64,000 nucleotides of DNA from SZUA-430 sp034440355 (GCA_034440355.1 JAWXBY010000014.1:1-64000); one strand, 5' to 3'; counted from the first letter of the stretch, positions 15,096 to 25,261 are shown. Numbers and translations are program-made. The notes: generated from the letters alone by a model not told the origin.

Positions 15096-17600
15096 CTAGG
15101 CGACCCGCGACTGCGCGGTCGCTTCGGCGAACGGCAACGTGAAGTATACGCTCGTGCCGATCGAGACTTCGCTCTCGATCACCAGCTTACCGCCGTGCAT
15201 CTCGATCAGCGCGTTCGATACCGCGAGTCCAAGCCCCGTGCCGCTGCGCCGGCGTCCAACGGACGCCGACTCCACGCGCTCGAATGCCTTCACCACGCGC
15301 GGGATGTCCGTATCGGCGATGCCGATCCCCGTGTCGTGGATCCAGACCGACACCCCGTCCTGTTCCGCGCGGGTCTCGACGGTGATGAAACCGCTCTCCG
15401 AATTGAACTTCACCGCATTCGACAACAGGCTCAGCAGCACCTGCTTGATAGCGCGCTTGTCGGCCATGATCGCGGGCAGCGATCGCGTCGTCACGCGCAG
15501 TTCAAGCCCCGCTTCCTGCGCCTTCGGCTCGATCGCCTTAACTGCGTCGTTGACGATCGCTGCCGAGTCCGCCGGCGCCAGATCAAGCTCAACCTTGCCT
15601 GCCTCGATCCGCGCCATGTTGAGCACGTCGTTGATGAGGTCCAAAAGCACTTGCCCGCTGCGATGAATATCGACCGCGTATTCGACGTAACGCGGCGGCA
15701 GCGCGCCCAGCATCTCGTTCCGCATCACGTCCGAGAAGCCGATGATCGCGTTCAACGGCGTGCGCAGCTCATGACTCATATTCGCCAGGAACTCGGACTT
15801 CGACCGGTTCGCGTCTTCCGCGCGCCCCTTTTCGGACTCGAGATTCACCGCAAGCTCACTCAACTCCCGCGTCTGCTCTTCAAGCAAGCTGCGCGACGCG
15901 TTCAGTTCGTCTTCGTGCGCCTTCAGCGCCGTGATGTCCGTCGCGACCGATATCTTCGCATCGTCGAGCGCCCGCCGTTCGCTGACCAGAAGCCACCGTC
16001 CGCCCGCACGCTGCAACTCGATCGTCGCGCTCGCACCGCTGGTGTCGAACATCTCAAGCGGCTGCTCGACCGTGTCGGCGCTGACGCCCGGCGACGTCGC
16101 GCCCGCGAACACCTCGGTACGCTTCTGCCCGATGACCGACTTGCCCAGCCCGTAGAATTCAGAAAACCGCCGATTGCACATCATCAAGCGGTCGTCGCGA
16201 TCCCAAAGCGCAAACGCCTCGGCCGCATTCTCGAACGCCGCCTGCAGCACCCGCTCCGCCGCATCGACCCGCTCGTCCGCCGTCTTCTGATCCGAGATAT
16301 CGAGCACAATACCCGACAGACGCCCGCCCTCGGTACGCAAGGTGCGATAGTGCTGACCCTTCGCGCGCACCCAAACCCAATGCCCGTCCGCATGCTGCGC
16401 GCGGAACGCCTGGTCATAGCTCTCCGCGCCGGCACGCACAGAAGCTTCGATTCCCGCCAGCACATATTGATCGTCCGGATGGATCAGCGCCTGCGCTTCA
16501 TCAAGCGACAGAATGCGCGGCTGCTTGCCCCGCCCGAGCAGCGCATTCATCGCGCCGGACCAATAGATCCGCTTGTTCGCCAGATCCCAATCCCAGATGC
16601 CGCATTTGGCGCCGCTGACCGCAAGCTCGAACCGCTCTTCCGTCCGGCGCAGCACGCCGTCGACGCGCGACGTCCGCTCGATCTGATTGAGCAACGCCCA
16701 CGCCAGCGCAGCGCCCAAGAGGCTCGGCCCGAAAATCATGATCGAATAGAAGGGCAGAGACTGATACCAAGCCGACAGAGCATCCGCCGCCCGCGTGACC
16801 GAGATCAGGCGCAAATCGTAACCGGGAATAAGCCGCGCGCTCGCCAGATAATTCGCGCTGCCGCTCGTGACATAGCGCAGCGTCGGCGACGTCGTCACGC
16901 TCAACGGCAACGCATGCGTCGTGCTGGTGTAAAGCGCCTCGTCCAGCGTCGTACCCGCGATCTTGCGCGACTGCGTATCGGCGATCGCAAGACTGACGCT
17001 GCGGCTTCCCTGAACGCTTTCCAACATGCCGGTCAGGAATGCCGGATCGATCAGCGCTACGAAAATCTGATCGGCCGCGTCCGGATTGCGGATTGCAAGC
17101 GCGATCGGCGTCTTGCCCATCTCGTCATCGGCAAAGGTGCCGGCAATGAACTTCGCCGTATCGGTCGCCAACAGCCGCTGAATAAGCGCCGTGTCGCTCA
17201 CGCGCCGCGGCTCCATCGGCGTGCCGTTGCGGTCCCACAGCACGTTGCCCAGTAGGTCGGTCGCGATCACGTTGATGACCGCGGGATCGGCCGAGGCGCC
17301 GCCGCCCGGCGCGATCTTGGCCGCGGCGAGAACCGTCGCCTGCGTCCGGTCCAGTGCGCTCTGCACCAACGCGCCGGAAACGGAAATGAACGACTGCGAC
17401 TCCCGCTCGATCTGCTGAAGCGCGAGCGCATGATCCTTGCGCAGCTGAAGTCCGGCGACCGCCGCGACCGACAAGATCGTGGCCAGTGTCCCCAGCACGA
17501 TCCAAAGTGACGTGCCGCGCTTGGATGTCAGACGCAGCCCCGCATCGCTTGCGCGTGCCTGCGTTGCCCCGACCATTGTTGTTGTTGTGGCTAAAGCCAT
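15096..17600 (-). CDS. Membrane PAS-domain sensor histidine kinase
   Basis: About 834 residues. Order of parts: membrane helix near residues 30-52 (SLWIVLGTLATILSVAAVAG); a periplasmic sensor region of about 230 residues; second helix (SIMIFGPSLLGAALAWALL); two PAS domains (GAKCGIWDWDLANKRIYWSG, then AFENAAEAFALWDRDDRLMM); a coiled linker; HisKA with the phospho-accepting His about 610 (MSHELRTPLNAIIGFSDVM); and an ATPase domain ending DTGIGIA and GTGLGLA. The HisKA/ATPase half is PleC/DivJ-like. No response regulator adjoins it, so its partner is encoded elsewhere. An in-frame GTG four codons upstream (17612) is an equally weak start. Confidence 0.9.
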   Translation of the reverse strand: MALATTTTMVGATQARASDAGLRLTSKRGTSLWIVLGTLATILSVAAVAGLQLRKDHALALQQIERESQSFISVSGALVQSALDRTQATVLAAAKIAPGGGASADPAVINVIATDLLGNVLWDRNGTPMEPRRVSDTALIQRLLATDTAKFIAGTFADDEMGKTPIALAIRNPDAADQIFVALIDPAFLTGMLESVQGSRSVSLAIADTQSRKIAGTTLDEALYTSTTHALPLSVTTSPTLRYVTSGSANYLASARLIPGYDLRLISVTRAADALSAWYQSLPFYSIMIFGPSLLGAALAWALLNQIERTSRVDGVLRRTEERFELAVSGAKCGIWDWDLANKRIYWSGAMNALLGRGKQPRILSLDEAQALIHPDDQYVLAGIEASVRAGAESYDQAFRAQHADGHWVWVRAKGQHYRTLRTEGGRLSGIVLDISDQKTADERVDAAERVLQAAFENAAEAFALWDRDDRLMMCNRRFSEFYGLGKSVIGQKRTEVFAGATSPGVSADTVEQPLEMFDTSGASATIELQRAGGRWLLVSERRALDDAKISVATDITALKAHEDELNASRSLLEEQTRELSELAVNLESEKGRAEDANRSKSEFLANMSHELRTPLNAIIGFSDVMRNEMLGALPPRYVEYAVDIHRSGQVLLDLINDVLNMARIEAGKVELDLAPADSAAIVNDAVKAIEPKAQEAGLELRVTTRSLPAIMADKRAIKQVLLSLLSNAVKFNSESGFITVETRAEQDGVSVWIHDTGIGIADTDIPRVVKAFERVESASVGRRRSGTGLGLAVSNALIEMHGGKLVIESEVSIGTSVYFTLPFAEATAQSRVA

Positions 17601-17720
17601 CGTTGATTGCACAAACTCGAATCACGACCCCGAAGGCGATTATGTCGGGGGGGAGGGGCTTGTCATCCCCTGTGGGTGCAATCTGCCACACTCGGCAACC
17701 GAATGTGGCGAAGAAGACTC

Positions 17721-20357
17721 TCAACCGAGAGTCTTCTCCGTGATCTCCAAAACGTTGCGCGACAAACCTTGGGTCTTGTTGATGCGCGTCAGTTGATCGC
17801 GAATGAGCTGCTGACGCCGTCCGTCGAACCGGCGCCACGTCTCGAACGCGCCGCACAAACGCGCGGCCACCTGCGGGTTAAACGTATCGAGCTTGATGAC
17901 GTTATCGGCCAAGAATCGATAGCCCGACCCGTCCGCCGCATGGAAGCGCAGCTGATTGCTCATGACAAAAGCGCCGATCAAGGCACGAACACGATTCGGG
18001 TTTTCGATGTTGAACGCCGCGTGCTTCGTCAAGCTCTGAACCTTGGAAAGCGTGTCCGGACGGCATGACGTGGCCTGCAGGCTCATCCATTTATCTATGA
18101 CCAGCGGATTGGCTTTCCACTGCTCATAGAACTGGCTGATCGCCCCTTCGCGTTCCTGGCCGTCCATATCGACCAAGGGCCCCATGCCGCCGACCTTGTC
18201 GGTCATGTTGTCGGCTGCGCGGAAATGCTCGAACGCCAGCGCCCGCGTCTCCGCCGTATCCTCCGCGGTCAAATAGCGCAGGCACATGTTGCGCAGCGAC
18301 CGCCGCCCCGCCGACGCCGCATCCGGCGAATAGGGCTCATTGCTCTTCAGCGATTGATACGTCTCGCGCAGCGCCCCTTTGTGCGTGGACGCCAGCGCCT
18401 TGCGCAGAGTCTCGCGCGCCGCATGGATCGCATCCGGATCGGCCTCGTCGATGACCTGCGCAAGCTCCATCTCGGTCGGCAGCTGCGTCGCCATTGCCGT
18501 GAACGACGGATCCTTGCGCGCATCGCGCAACAACTCGCCGAACGACTCGATGAACAGCTGATCCGGCTTCGGCGATTTGCCGCCGCGCGCCTCGTTCGTC
18601 ATACGCACGAGAAGGTCGGTCGCAAACTTCTGCCCCGACTCCCAGCGATTGAAGGAATCCGAATCCTTCGCCATCAAGAACGCGCGGTCTTCGGACGTCA
18701 GGTCCGACGCAAACTTCACAGGCGCCGAAAACCCGCGTCCGACGGACGGCACCACCGCCTCGTTGACGCCCTTCAGTTTGAACGTCTGCTTCGCCTCGCG
18801 CAGATTCAGAATCTGCGTCGCCGCCGCCTTGCCGCCGTCGAGCGAAACCGAAACGTCCTTGCCGCTGTCGCGCCCGACGAGCCCGACGGCGACCGGAATA
18901 TGCATCGGCTTCTTGTCGCTCTGCCCCGGCGTCGCCGCCAGCTTCTGCTCCAACGTCAGCTCATACGTCTTCGACGCCGCGTCGTACTTGCCGTGCGCTG
19001 TCACCTGCGGCGTCCCCGCCTGGCTGTACCAAAGCTTGAACTGCGTGAGGTCGACCCCGCTGACATCCTCCATCGCCTTGATGAAGTCGTCGCACGTCGC
19101 CGCCGTCCCGTCGTGCCGCGCGAAATAGAGGTCCGACCCCTTGCGGAAATTCTCCGGCCCCAGAATCGTGCGCACCATACGGCACAACTCGGCGCCCTTT
19201 TCGTAAACGGTCGCCGTATAGAAATTGTCGATGGTCATATACGCATCCGGCCGCACAGGATGCGCGAGCGGTCCCGCATCCTCCTGGAACTGCCGCATGC
19301 GCAAGGCGCGCACGTCGCCGATGCGCTCGACAGCCGCCGACCGCATATCGGCGGAGAACGCCTGATCGCGGAACACGGTGAAGCCTTCCTTCAGCGACAA
19401 CTGAAACCAATCGCGGCAGGTGATGCGGTTGCCGGACCAATTGTGAAAATACTCATGCCCCACGACCGCTTCGATCAGGTCGTAGTCCGTATCCGTCGCC
19501 GTATCCGGCCGCGCCAGGATCAGCTTGTCGTTGAAGATATTGAGGCCCTTGTTCTCCATCGCGCCGAAATTGAAAGCGCTGACGGCGACGATATTGAAGA
19601 TGTCGAGATCGTACTCGCGCCCGAACGTATCTTCGTCCCACTTCATGCAGCGCTGCAAAGCGCCCATGGCGAACGCAACCTTGTCCTCATTCCCATGCGT
19701 CACATAGATGCCGAGCTTCACACGCCGCCCCGACGACGTCACGAAATGATCTTCGACATGCGCCAGATCGCCCGCGACCAGCGCGAACAGATAGGACGGC
19801 TTCGGGAACGGATCATACCACTCCGCGAAATGCCGCCCGCCCGGCAGCGTTCCGCGCGCGACGTCGTTGCCGTTCGACAGCAGGATCGGATAGAGCGCCT
19901 TATCAGCGACCATGCGCACCGAGTAGACCGACATATTGTCCGGCCGGTCGAGCGAATAGGTGATGCGCCGGAAGCCCTCCGCCTCGCACTGCGTGCAGAA
20001 CATCCCATCGGAGATATAGAGCCCCGACAGCGACGTGTTCGCCTGGGGATTGATCTCGACCGTGGTATCCAGACGGAACCGCGTCGCCGGCGGCGCTTTG
20101 ATGACGAGCTTGTCCTCGCTGACCGTATAAGCGTCTTTCGCCAGCGGCCGCCCTTCGATCTTGATGTCGAGAAGCTTCAGATGCTCGCCGTGCAGCTCAA
20201 GTGCCCCCGGCCGGTCTTGGGCAGGCTCGATGTCCAAGGACGCATGCACCCGCGTGGCCGTCGGCTCCAGCAAGAATTCCAGCGTCGTCCGCGCCACCCG
20301 ATAGGGCGCAGGCTTGTAGTCGAGGCGGCGAATAGCAACGGGGTGTTCGGTTTTCAT
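17721..20357 (-). CDS. pepN: Aminopeptidase N (M1 family zinc metallopeptidase)
   Basis: An 878-residue enzyme matching the E. coli PepN type in length. The exopeptidase motif GAMEN is at residues 265-269. The zinc site HEYFH is at 301-305 with the third ligand Glu324 in LSLKEGF, 19 residues after the second His as in the family. The C-terminal Ig-like and helical domains are present. It removes N-terminal residues from peptides in the cytoplasm. The start at MKTEHPVAIRR was chosen because a 13-residue upstream extension has no family resemblance. It is transcribed alone, tail to head with the histidine kinase. Confidence 0.96.
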   Translation of the reverse strand: MKTEHPVAIRRLDYKPAPYRVARTTLEFLLEPTATRVHASLDIEPAQDRPGALELHGEHLKLLDIKIEGRPLAKDAYTVSEDKLVIKAPPATRFRLDTTVEINPQANTSLSGLYISDGMFCTQCEAEGFRRITYSLDRPDNMSVYSVRMVADKALYPILLSNGNDVARGTLPGGRHFAEWYDPFPKPSYLFALVAGDLAHVEDHFVTSSGRRVKLGIYVTHGNEDKVAFAMGALQRCMKWDEDTFGREYDLDIFNIVAVSAFNFGAMENKGLNIFNDKLILARPDTATDTDYDLIEAVVGHEYFHNWSGNRITCRDWFQLSLKEGFTVFRDQAFSADMRSAAVERIGDVRALRMRQFQEDAGPLAHPVRPDAYMTIDNFYTATVYEKGAELCRMVRTILGPENFRKGSDLYFARHDGTAATCDDFIKAMEDVSGVDLTQFKLWYSQAGTPQVTAHGKYDAASKTYELTLEQKLAATPGQSDKKPMHIPVAVGLVGRDSGKDVSVSLDGGKAAATQILNLREAKQTFKLKGVNEAVVPSVGRGFSAPVKFASDLTSEDRAFLMAKDSDSFNRWESGQKFATDLLVRMTNEARGGKSPKPDQLFIESFGELLRDARKDPSFTAMATQLPTEMELAQVIDEADPDAIHAARETLRKALASTHKGALRETYQSLKSNEPYSPDAASAGRRSLRNMCLRYLTAEDTAETRALAFEHFRAADNMTDKVGGMGPLVDMDGQEREGAISQFYEQWKANPLVIDKWMSLQATSCRPDTLSKVQSLTKHAAFNIENPNRVRALIGAFVMSNQLRFHAADGSGYRFLADNVIKLDTFNPQVAARLCGAFETWRRFDGRRQQLIRDQLTRINKTQGLSRNVLEITEKTLG

Positions 20358-20459
20358 GAGCGTTTCTGACCTTGGATCGGCGCGGGGAACAGGCAAAGCA
20401 CCCGGCGCCCGGGCGTTTTAGGCAATTGCCCCGCGAAAGGCGAGAGCCCTTCCGCAGCG

Positions 20460-20488
20460 AAAAAAAGGCGGGCTTGCGCCCGCCTTTA
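20460..20488 (-). terminator. Intrinsic terminator of the first TonB receptor gene
   Basis: Minus-strand reading gives AAAGGCGGGC, a GCAA loop, GCCCGCCTTT and a run of T. It sits about 50 bases past the receptor stop at 20536 and before the pepN start, and insulates the two genes. Confidence 0.87.
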
Positions 20489-20535
20489 GGTGGTCTTGGG
20501 TTACGCTCTGCTTCTGACCGCCGATGTCGGGGCGA

Positions 20536-23500
20536 TCAAAACTCCTTCGAGATTGTCACGAACCCGCTTCTGCCACGCACGTCGTACTGTGCGGCCACGG
20601 CCGGCGTCTGGCCGATTCTGTCCGCACCCGACCCCGTCGACACTGTCGGCGGCTGCTCGTCGAAGATGTTCTTCACGCCGGCCACGAACGACCAGTCGTC
20701 CATGACGTACCGGACGGAAGCGTCGTGGCTCGCGTGGAACTCGGTGTACTGCTTGTAGTACGCGTTGCCGTTCACCGGTGCGAAGCTGCGCCAGTTGAAC
20801 ACGCTGCCCTCGAACTCTTCGTCGTTCGACGCCCGGGCCGTGAAGTCGGTGTTCCAGAAGAACGTCCACGCATCGCGTTCGAAGCGAAGGTTGAGGCGTC
20901 CCGTCCAATCCGGATCGCCGAGTTCACCGTTGAAGTCGTTGAGCGCGGTCGTGGCGAAGATCAGGATTTCATCCGTGAACGTCCACGTGACCTGAGCGTC
21001 CGCACGGAACGTGCCGAACGGAAACTCATGGACATACCGCGCCGTCAGATCGAGACCGTCAGACACCTGCGAGTCCAGGTTCACGTAAGAGTCGTTGATG
21101 TTGACGATGCCGCCGGCCGCATTGCGATTGAACAGCGTACAGAACGGGCTGGACCCGAACGGCAGCGTTCTTTGGCAAGCCTGCACGATGTTCAAAGCAC
21201 CGAACCGTGCAACTTCGTCATTGATCTCGATCTCCCAGTAGTCGATCCCCAGGCTGAACTCGATCCAGTCCGGCGTCCAGATGAAGCCGACGGTGCGCGA
21301 CTCGCCCTTCTCGGCGTTCAGAACGCCGGGCCCGCCGCCGCCGATCGCGATCGTGGCAGAGCCTTGACCCGCCGCGACATAGTCCGGCGCAAGGCCCAAG
21401 CCCGTCGGAGGAGGTGCACCGCACGTCGTTTGGATCGAGACGTTGCTGCTCAAACCCCAATTGATGCAGGGATCGATGTCGGCCTGCGAACGGAACTGGA
21501 TCTGGTTCGCAAGGAACATCTCGTACAGCGCCGGCGCGCGGAACGTAGTGCCCGACGTGCCGCGGAGACGGTACTCCGGTGTGATTTGCCAGTTCACGCC
21601 CCACTTATAGGTCGAACCGTCGCCATAGCTTTCGTAGTTCGTGTAACGCGCCGACGCGTTGATCGACAGGTCTTCGGCAAACCGCAACCCGTTGAGGATC
21701 GGAATGTCGACTTCGCCGAACGCTTCCGCGACGGAGTCCTCGCCCGCGGTGCGGCCGGCCGTCGTGAAGCCGAAGAAGTTCGTCGCCCGGGCTTGCGGTC
21801 CGGGCGTGTCGTCGAGTTCGTCGCGACGCAGTTCGAAGCCCAACGCCGCCGAGACGGGACCATAGGGCAACTGGAACGCGTCGCCCGTGATCACGCCGTT
21901 CACGATCGACTGAGAGTAGGTCGTGTGGCCCGTTTCTTCGCCGAACAGGAACGCCCGTTCCTCAGGTGAGAAGACACCCGTCGTAAGGGTTTCCGGTCTG
22001 AACCAATTGATCGTCGGACAACCGATGCCCGGCGCGTTCGAGATCGTGATGAGCGCCGGGTTACATCCAGCCGCAGCGCTCGCCGCCGCCACGCGGTCTG
22101 CATACGCGAAGTTCTGCGTATAATCGCCTTCCGACCGCGTGTGCTGGACGAACAAATCATAGCTCCAACCGCCGACGACCGGCACCTTGTCGCCTAAATC
22201 GCCGCGCATACCGACCAGGCCGCGATAGAAGTCGACGGTTTGGTCAGCTTGGAACGCGCGCGGAATAAAGGGTCGCGTCGTCGCCGATCCGAACGGATTG
22301 AACGGATGCCCGACTGGGATCGTTGGCACGATCTGCCCCCAGTTGCGTTGAGAAGACTCGCGCCGGTTGAAGAACAGCTCGGTATAGGCCTCGGACGTGC
22401 CGAACAAATTGTAGTTCGCCTGCACGAATGCCGAATAGCGCTCAGCCGGTGATATCGCCGTCGTGTCGTCCAGCAACGGGCTGTCGTTTGGCGTTTCGCC
22501 GTTGCTCAGGCGCCAGCGGCGCTCCTTCTCCGCCGCGATGCTTGCGGGGCTTGCGCAAAAGGCGTTCGCCGCCGCGTGCGTCGCATTGGCGCACAGATTG
22601 TTGATGTAAGTGTTGACCTGCGCATAGCTGTGGCCGACACGGTGCCAGCCCGCAAGGTCCGGCAGTGACCCGGCGATCGCCGGCGCAAGCGTCGGAAGAT
22701 AGCCGCCGCCCGCGGGCAGCCCCGGCGTTGCGATATGCACGCCGCCCGTGGACGGGTTCGCAAAGCCCGCCAGCAAGTCGACGCATTTGGGAGATCCCGT
22801 CGCCGGGTCGATGAGGTCCAACAGCGCACCGGTGGTGGCGTTATAGACATAGTCGACGCCGCAATTCAGGTAGTCGCGCTGGCCGGTGGTCAACGCATTG
22901 CGCTTGTAGTAGTCGCCCGAAATCGAAATCCCGCCGCGCTCGAACGTCGTCCCCCAATACGCGTTCGCGTTGAAGGTCTCGCCGCCACCGTCGAACGGTG
23001 CCACCACGGTGCCTTCAAAGAACGCGCCGTCGATGTTCTGGCGTGTGATCACGTTGACGACGCCGGCCACGGCGTCCGAACCGTAGATCGTCGAACCGCC
23101 GTCCTTCAGAATTTCGGTCCGCGCGATCATCGACGACGGAATGGTGTTCAGCTCAACCGGACCGATAATGCCGCGCACACCTGCAGGGCCGATGCGTCGG
23201 CCGTTGACCAGCACCAAGGTGCGCGCGGCACCCAGGCCGCGTAGCGAGATCGTGTTGCCGCCCGGGCCGCCGGCGAAACCGCCGAAGCCCGACAGCGTAT
23301 TGTCGATCTGGCCGGAGCCTGAGGCGACCGTCGCGCCTTGAAGAAGCTCTGCCGTATCGCTCAGACCTTCCAGTGTTGCGTCTTCGCGCGTGATGATCTG
23401 GACCGGCGAGGACGAGGTGAACTCGTTCTTCTTCAACCGCGAGCCGGTGACCACCACACGCTCGACCTTCGTCTCCTCTGTACTCTCCGCCGGCGCAGGC

Positions 23501-23655
23501 GCCGCTGGCGTCGTCGGTGCCGGCGCCGTCTGCGCCTGCGATACCTGAACGCCGGTCAGCGGCGCATCGTCCGCCGCCACCTCTGCTGCAAACCCACTGA
23601 AAACGATACCGACAGCCGAGCACAACAATAGTGCTCGCTTCTTCTCAATTGACAT
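20536..23655 (-). CDS. TonB-dependent outer-membrane receptor (first)
   Basis: A 1039-residue receptor. It begins with a signal peptide (KKRALLLCSAVGIVFSGFAA) and a Pro/Ala/Thr-rich linker (TAPAPTTPAAPAPAE). The plug domain starts KVERVVVTGSRLKK and continues with NTISLRGLGAARTLVLVNGR, ILKDGGSTIYGSDAVAGVVN and VITRQN. A long beta-barrel ends in a C-terminal Phe (FVTISKEF). Such receptors import large or scarce ligands using TonB energy. The ligand is unknown; no transporter or hydrolase is directly linked. A GGGGGA site precedes the chosen start. A LysR regulator and two MocR regulators lie just upstream. Confidence 0.93.
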   Translation of the reverse strand: MSIEKKRALLLCSAVGIVFSGFAAEVAADDAPLTGVQVSQAQTAPAPTTPAAPAPAESTEETKVERVVVTGSRLKKNEFTSSSPVQIITREDATLEGLSDTAELLQGATVASGSGQIDNTLSGFGGFAGGPGGNTISLRGLGAARTLVLVNGRRIGPAGVRGIIGPVELNTIPSSMIARTEILKDGGSTIYGSDAVAGVVNVITRQNIDGAFFEGTVVAPFDGGGETFNANAYWGTTFERGGISISGDYYKRNALTTGQRDYLNCGVDYVYNATTGALLDLIDPATGSPKCVDLLAGFANPSTGGVHIATPGLPAGGGYLPTLAPAIAGSLPDLAGWHRVGHSYAQVNTYINNLCANATHAAANAFCASPASIAAEKERRWRLSNGETPNDSPLLDDTTAISPAERYSAFVQANYNLFGTSEAYTELFFNRRESSQRNWGQIVPTIPVGHPFNPFGSATTRPFIPRAFQADQTVDFYRGLVGMRGDLGDKVPVVGGWSYDLFVQHTRSEGDYTQNFAYADRVAAASAAAGCNPALITISNAPGIGCPTINWFRPETLTTGVFSPEERAFLFGEETGHTTYSQSIVNGVITGDAFQLPYGPVSAALGFELRRDELDDTPGPQARATNFFGFTTAGRTAGEDSVAEAFGEVDIPILNGLRFAEDLSINASARYTNYESYGDGSTYKWGVNWQITPEYRLRGTSGTTFRAPALYEMFLANQIQFRSQADIDPCINWGLSSNVSIQTTCGAPPPTGLGLAPDYVAAGQGSATIAIGGGGPGVLNAEKGESRTVGFIWTPDWIEFSLGIDYWEIEINDEVARFGALNIVQACQRTLPFGSSPFCTLFNRNAAGGIVNINDSYVNLDSQVSDGLDLTARYVHEFPFGTFRADAQVTWTFTDEILIFATTALNDFNGELGDPDWTGRLNLRFERDAWTFFWNTDFTARASNDEEFEGSVFNWRSFAPVNGNAYYKQYTEFHASHDASVRYVMDDWSFVAGVKNIFDEQPPTVSTGSGADRIGQTPAVAAQYDVRGRSGFVTISKEF

Positions 23656-24018
23656 TATGTCCCCCAAACACCCCTGTTTGACTCTTGAGCGTTTCCGCCG
23701 ATCACCTGTCTGCAACAATCCGCGGAACGCACATCGACAACGCGACGTCGCGTAGTGGAATTATTTCTCAACTCAATCGCAGCGCGTTGCTATCCAGATT
23801 CGTCATCAGAAGTTGTTTTGATCACAGCGCGTCTCGATCCCATCACAGGCCAGATGTTTTGCTCATGCTGATCCAGTTTGTGCAGCCACATTGTTCCGCA
23901 CACGGACGGTCACGCACACGCGTCGTCACGGGCGTGTGATCAAAGTGCGCGCCGCCGTGAACTGGCACGGTGGCGCGCGACAAGACTGGATCAATGGGCG
24001 TGGAGTCTGGTCGGGGCT
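23656..24018. promoter_or_regulatory. Upstream region of the TonB receptor with GATCCAG-type repeats
   Basis: About 360 bases without a gene between the receptor start and the LysR stop, both on the minus strand. It contains a TATCCAGATTCGTC at 23791, a GATCCAGTTTG at 23870 and an inverted GATCCAGT at 23985-23992. The same ten-base core appears three more times in the LysR/MocR intergenic region. This suggests binding sites for a local regulator controlling the receptor. No core promoter stands out by eye. Confidence 0.45.
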
Positions 24019-24924
24019 TTAGAGCCCCAACTTCTCCTGTGGGATGTGGTTCGTCAGAAACTGGACGAACGCGCTGACCTTGGGCAGCGACGGTCCCTGT
24101 TTCGAATACGAAACCTGCATGGCGGTCGGCGGCGGCTCGAACGTCTCGAGCAGCACTTCAAGTTTATGTGCGCGCACATGCTCGCGCAGCTGGAACGACG
24201 GAATGCGCGCGACGCCCGATCCGGCCAGCGCCGCGTTCAACACCGCCTCGGAGTCGTCGCACACCAGACGCCCCTGGATGTGCTGCTCGATATCGCGTCC
24301 ATCGTGCTGGAAGCGCCAAGCCGACGCGTCGGCCACCGACGACTCCAGAATGCAGTCGTGCTGGCTGAGTTCCTCCGGACTGCGGGGCGTGCCCGCCCGG
24401 CGCAGATACTCCGGGGCGGCGCACAGCACCTGGCGGAACGAGCCCAGCGCGCGCGTCCCTTTATCCCGCGCCTGATCGGACCCGCCAAGCTGGATGGCCG
24501 CGTCGGCCGTCGACTCTGAGCCTTCCGGCTGCCGCACGAGAGAAAGGTCGACCCGCACGCGCGGGTACCGGCTCAGGAACTCCGGAATGACCGGCGCAAC
24601 GAAGGTGCGTCCGAACACGCTGGGCGCCGCCACGCGCAGCAGACCCGCTGGCGCATTGCGCATGCCGGCCAGTTCCAACTCCACTTCTTCGATCTCGGCC
24701 AGGATCCGCGTCGCGCGGTCGTAGTAAATCTGACCGTACTCCGTCCGCTCCAAGGTGCGCGTCGTGCGCCGAAGCAGCGGCGTGCCCAAACGCTCCTCGA
24801 AACCCGAGAGACGCCGGCTGATGGCCGGCACCGATACGCCCTGTTGCTTCGCCGCCGCCGAAAACGATCCGGCGTCGACGATGGCAACGAACGTCCGCAT
24901 CGCGTCCAATCTGTCGATCGTCAT
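24019..24924 (-). CDS. LysR-family transcriptional regulator
   Basis: A 301-residue LysR protein. The N-terminal winged helix-turn-helix reads LDAMRTFVAIVDAGSFSAAA, then VSVPAISRRLSGFEERLG, then LLRRTTRTLERTEYG. The effector domain follows (GLLRVAAPSVFGRTFVAPVI and on). It resembles the subgroup that regulates oxidoreductase and efflux genes (single-target AaeR/DmlR-like), but the effector is unknown. It sits between the TonB receptor and the divergent MocR genes, and a repeated motif lies on both sides of it. The start MTIDRLDAM at 24924 follows the family; a 23-residue upstream extension is rejected. Confidence 0.9.
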   Translation of the reverse strand: MTIDRLDAMRTFVAIVDAGSFSAAAKQQGVSVPAISRRLSGFEERLGTPLLRRTTRTLERTEYGQIYYDRATRILAEIEEVELELAGMRNAPAGLLRVAAPSVFGRTFVAPVIPEFLSRYPRVRVDLSLVRQPEGSESTADAAIQLGGSDQARDKGTRALGSFRQVLCAAPEYLRRAGTPRSPEELSQHDCILESSVADASAWRFQHDGRDIEQHIQGRLVCDDSEAVLNAALAGSGVARIPSFQLREHVRAHKLEVLLETFEPPPTAMQVSYSKQGPSLPKVSAFVQFLTNHIPQEKLGL

Positions 24925-24994
24925 TGTTGCATCACCCGCAAGTGAACTCAGCTCTACCTGTGCGCAATAATCATCAGCGCACGTCGGAATCACA

Positions 24995-25090
24995 GATCCA
25001 GTTTCGTTATCCGCACCGATCCACCCGCCGGTTAAGTTTTCGTCATGAGTATTCGATCCAGATTTGCGCTTCGCTCAACGATCCAGATTT
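24995..25090. promoter_or_regulatory. Cluster of GATCCAG repeats in the LysR/MocR intergenic region
   Basis: GATCCAGTTT at 24995, GATCCAGATTT at 25055 and again at 25080, and a partial GATCCACCC at 25018. They lie between the divergent LysR gene (start 24924) and the MocR promoter (25200). Repetition and placement suggest operator sites. Which regulator binds is not shown by the sequence. Confidence 0.5.
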
Positions 25091-25199
25091 ACGGCTCTAT
25101 GCGTGGATAGAATGACAATTGGCGCGCCCCGCGCGCGATTAATCACATCGCTGTTAAGCGAGAAGCGCGACGATCGCATGTCGTTTCGATCACGGGCTT

Positions 25200-25228
25200 T
25201 TGAACCTTTAGTTGTACGGCAATGATAC
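25200..25228 (+). promoter_or_regulatory. Promoter of the first MocR gene
   Basis: TTGAAC at 25200-25205, a 17-base spacer and TGATAC at 25223-25228. The same two hexamers with the same spacer precede the second MocR gene, although the spacers themselves differ. Conservation of just these elements between paralogues is the main support. Transcription would start near 25235, about 27 bases before the GTG start. Confidence 0.65.
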
Positions 25229-25261
25229 CCTTCGCGCTGGGTGACTGGGGAAGGGCCGCTC

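Noticed and set aside
15195..17255. A 686-codon open frame antisense to the PAS histidine kinase
   Set aside because: Same reason: Arg/His-rich, no domain, fully opposite a gene with clear kinase motifs.
18225..20369. A 714-codon open frame antisense to aminopeptidase N
   Set aside because: It is extremely Arg-rich with no family pattern, lies wholly opposite a well-supported gene, and is the kind of long antisense frame that GC-rich third-position bias produces.
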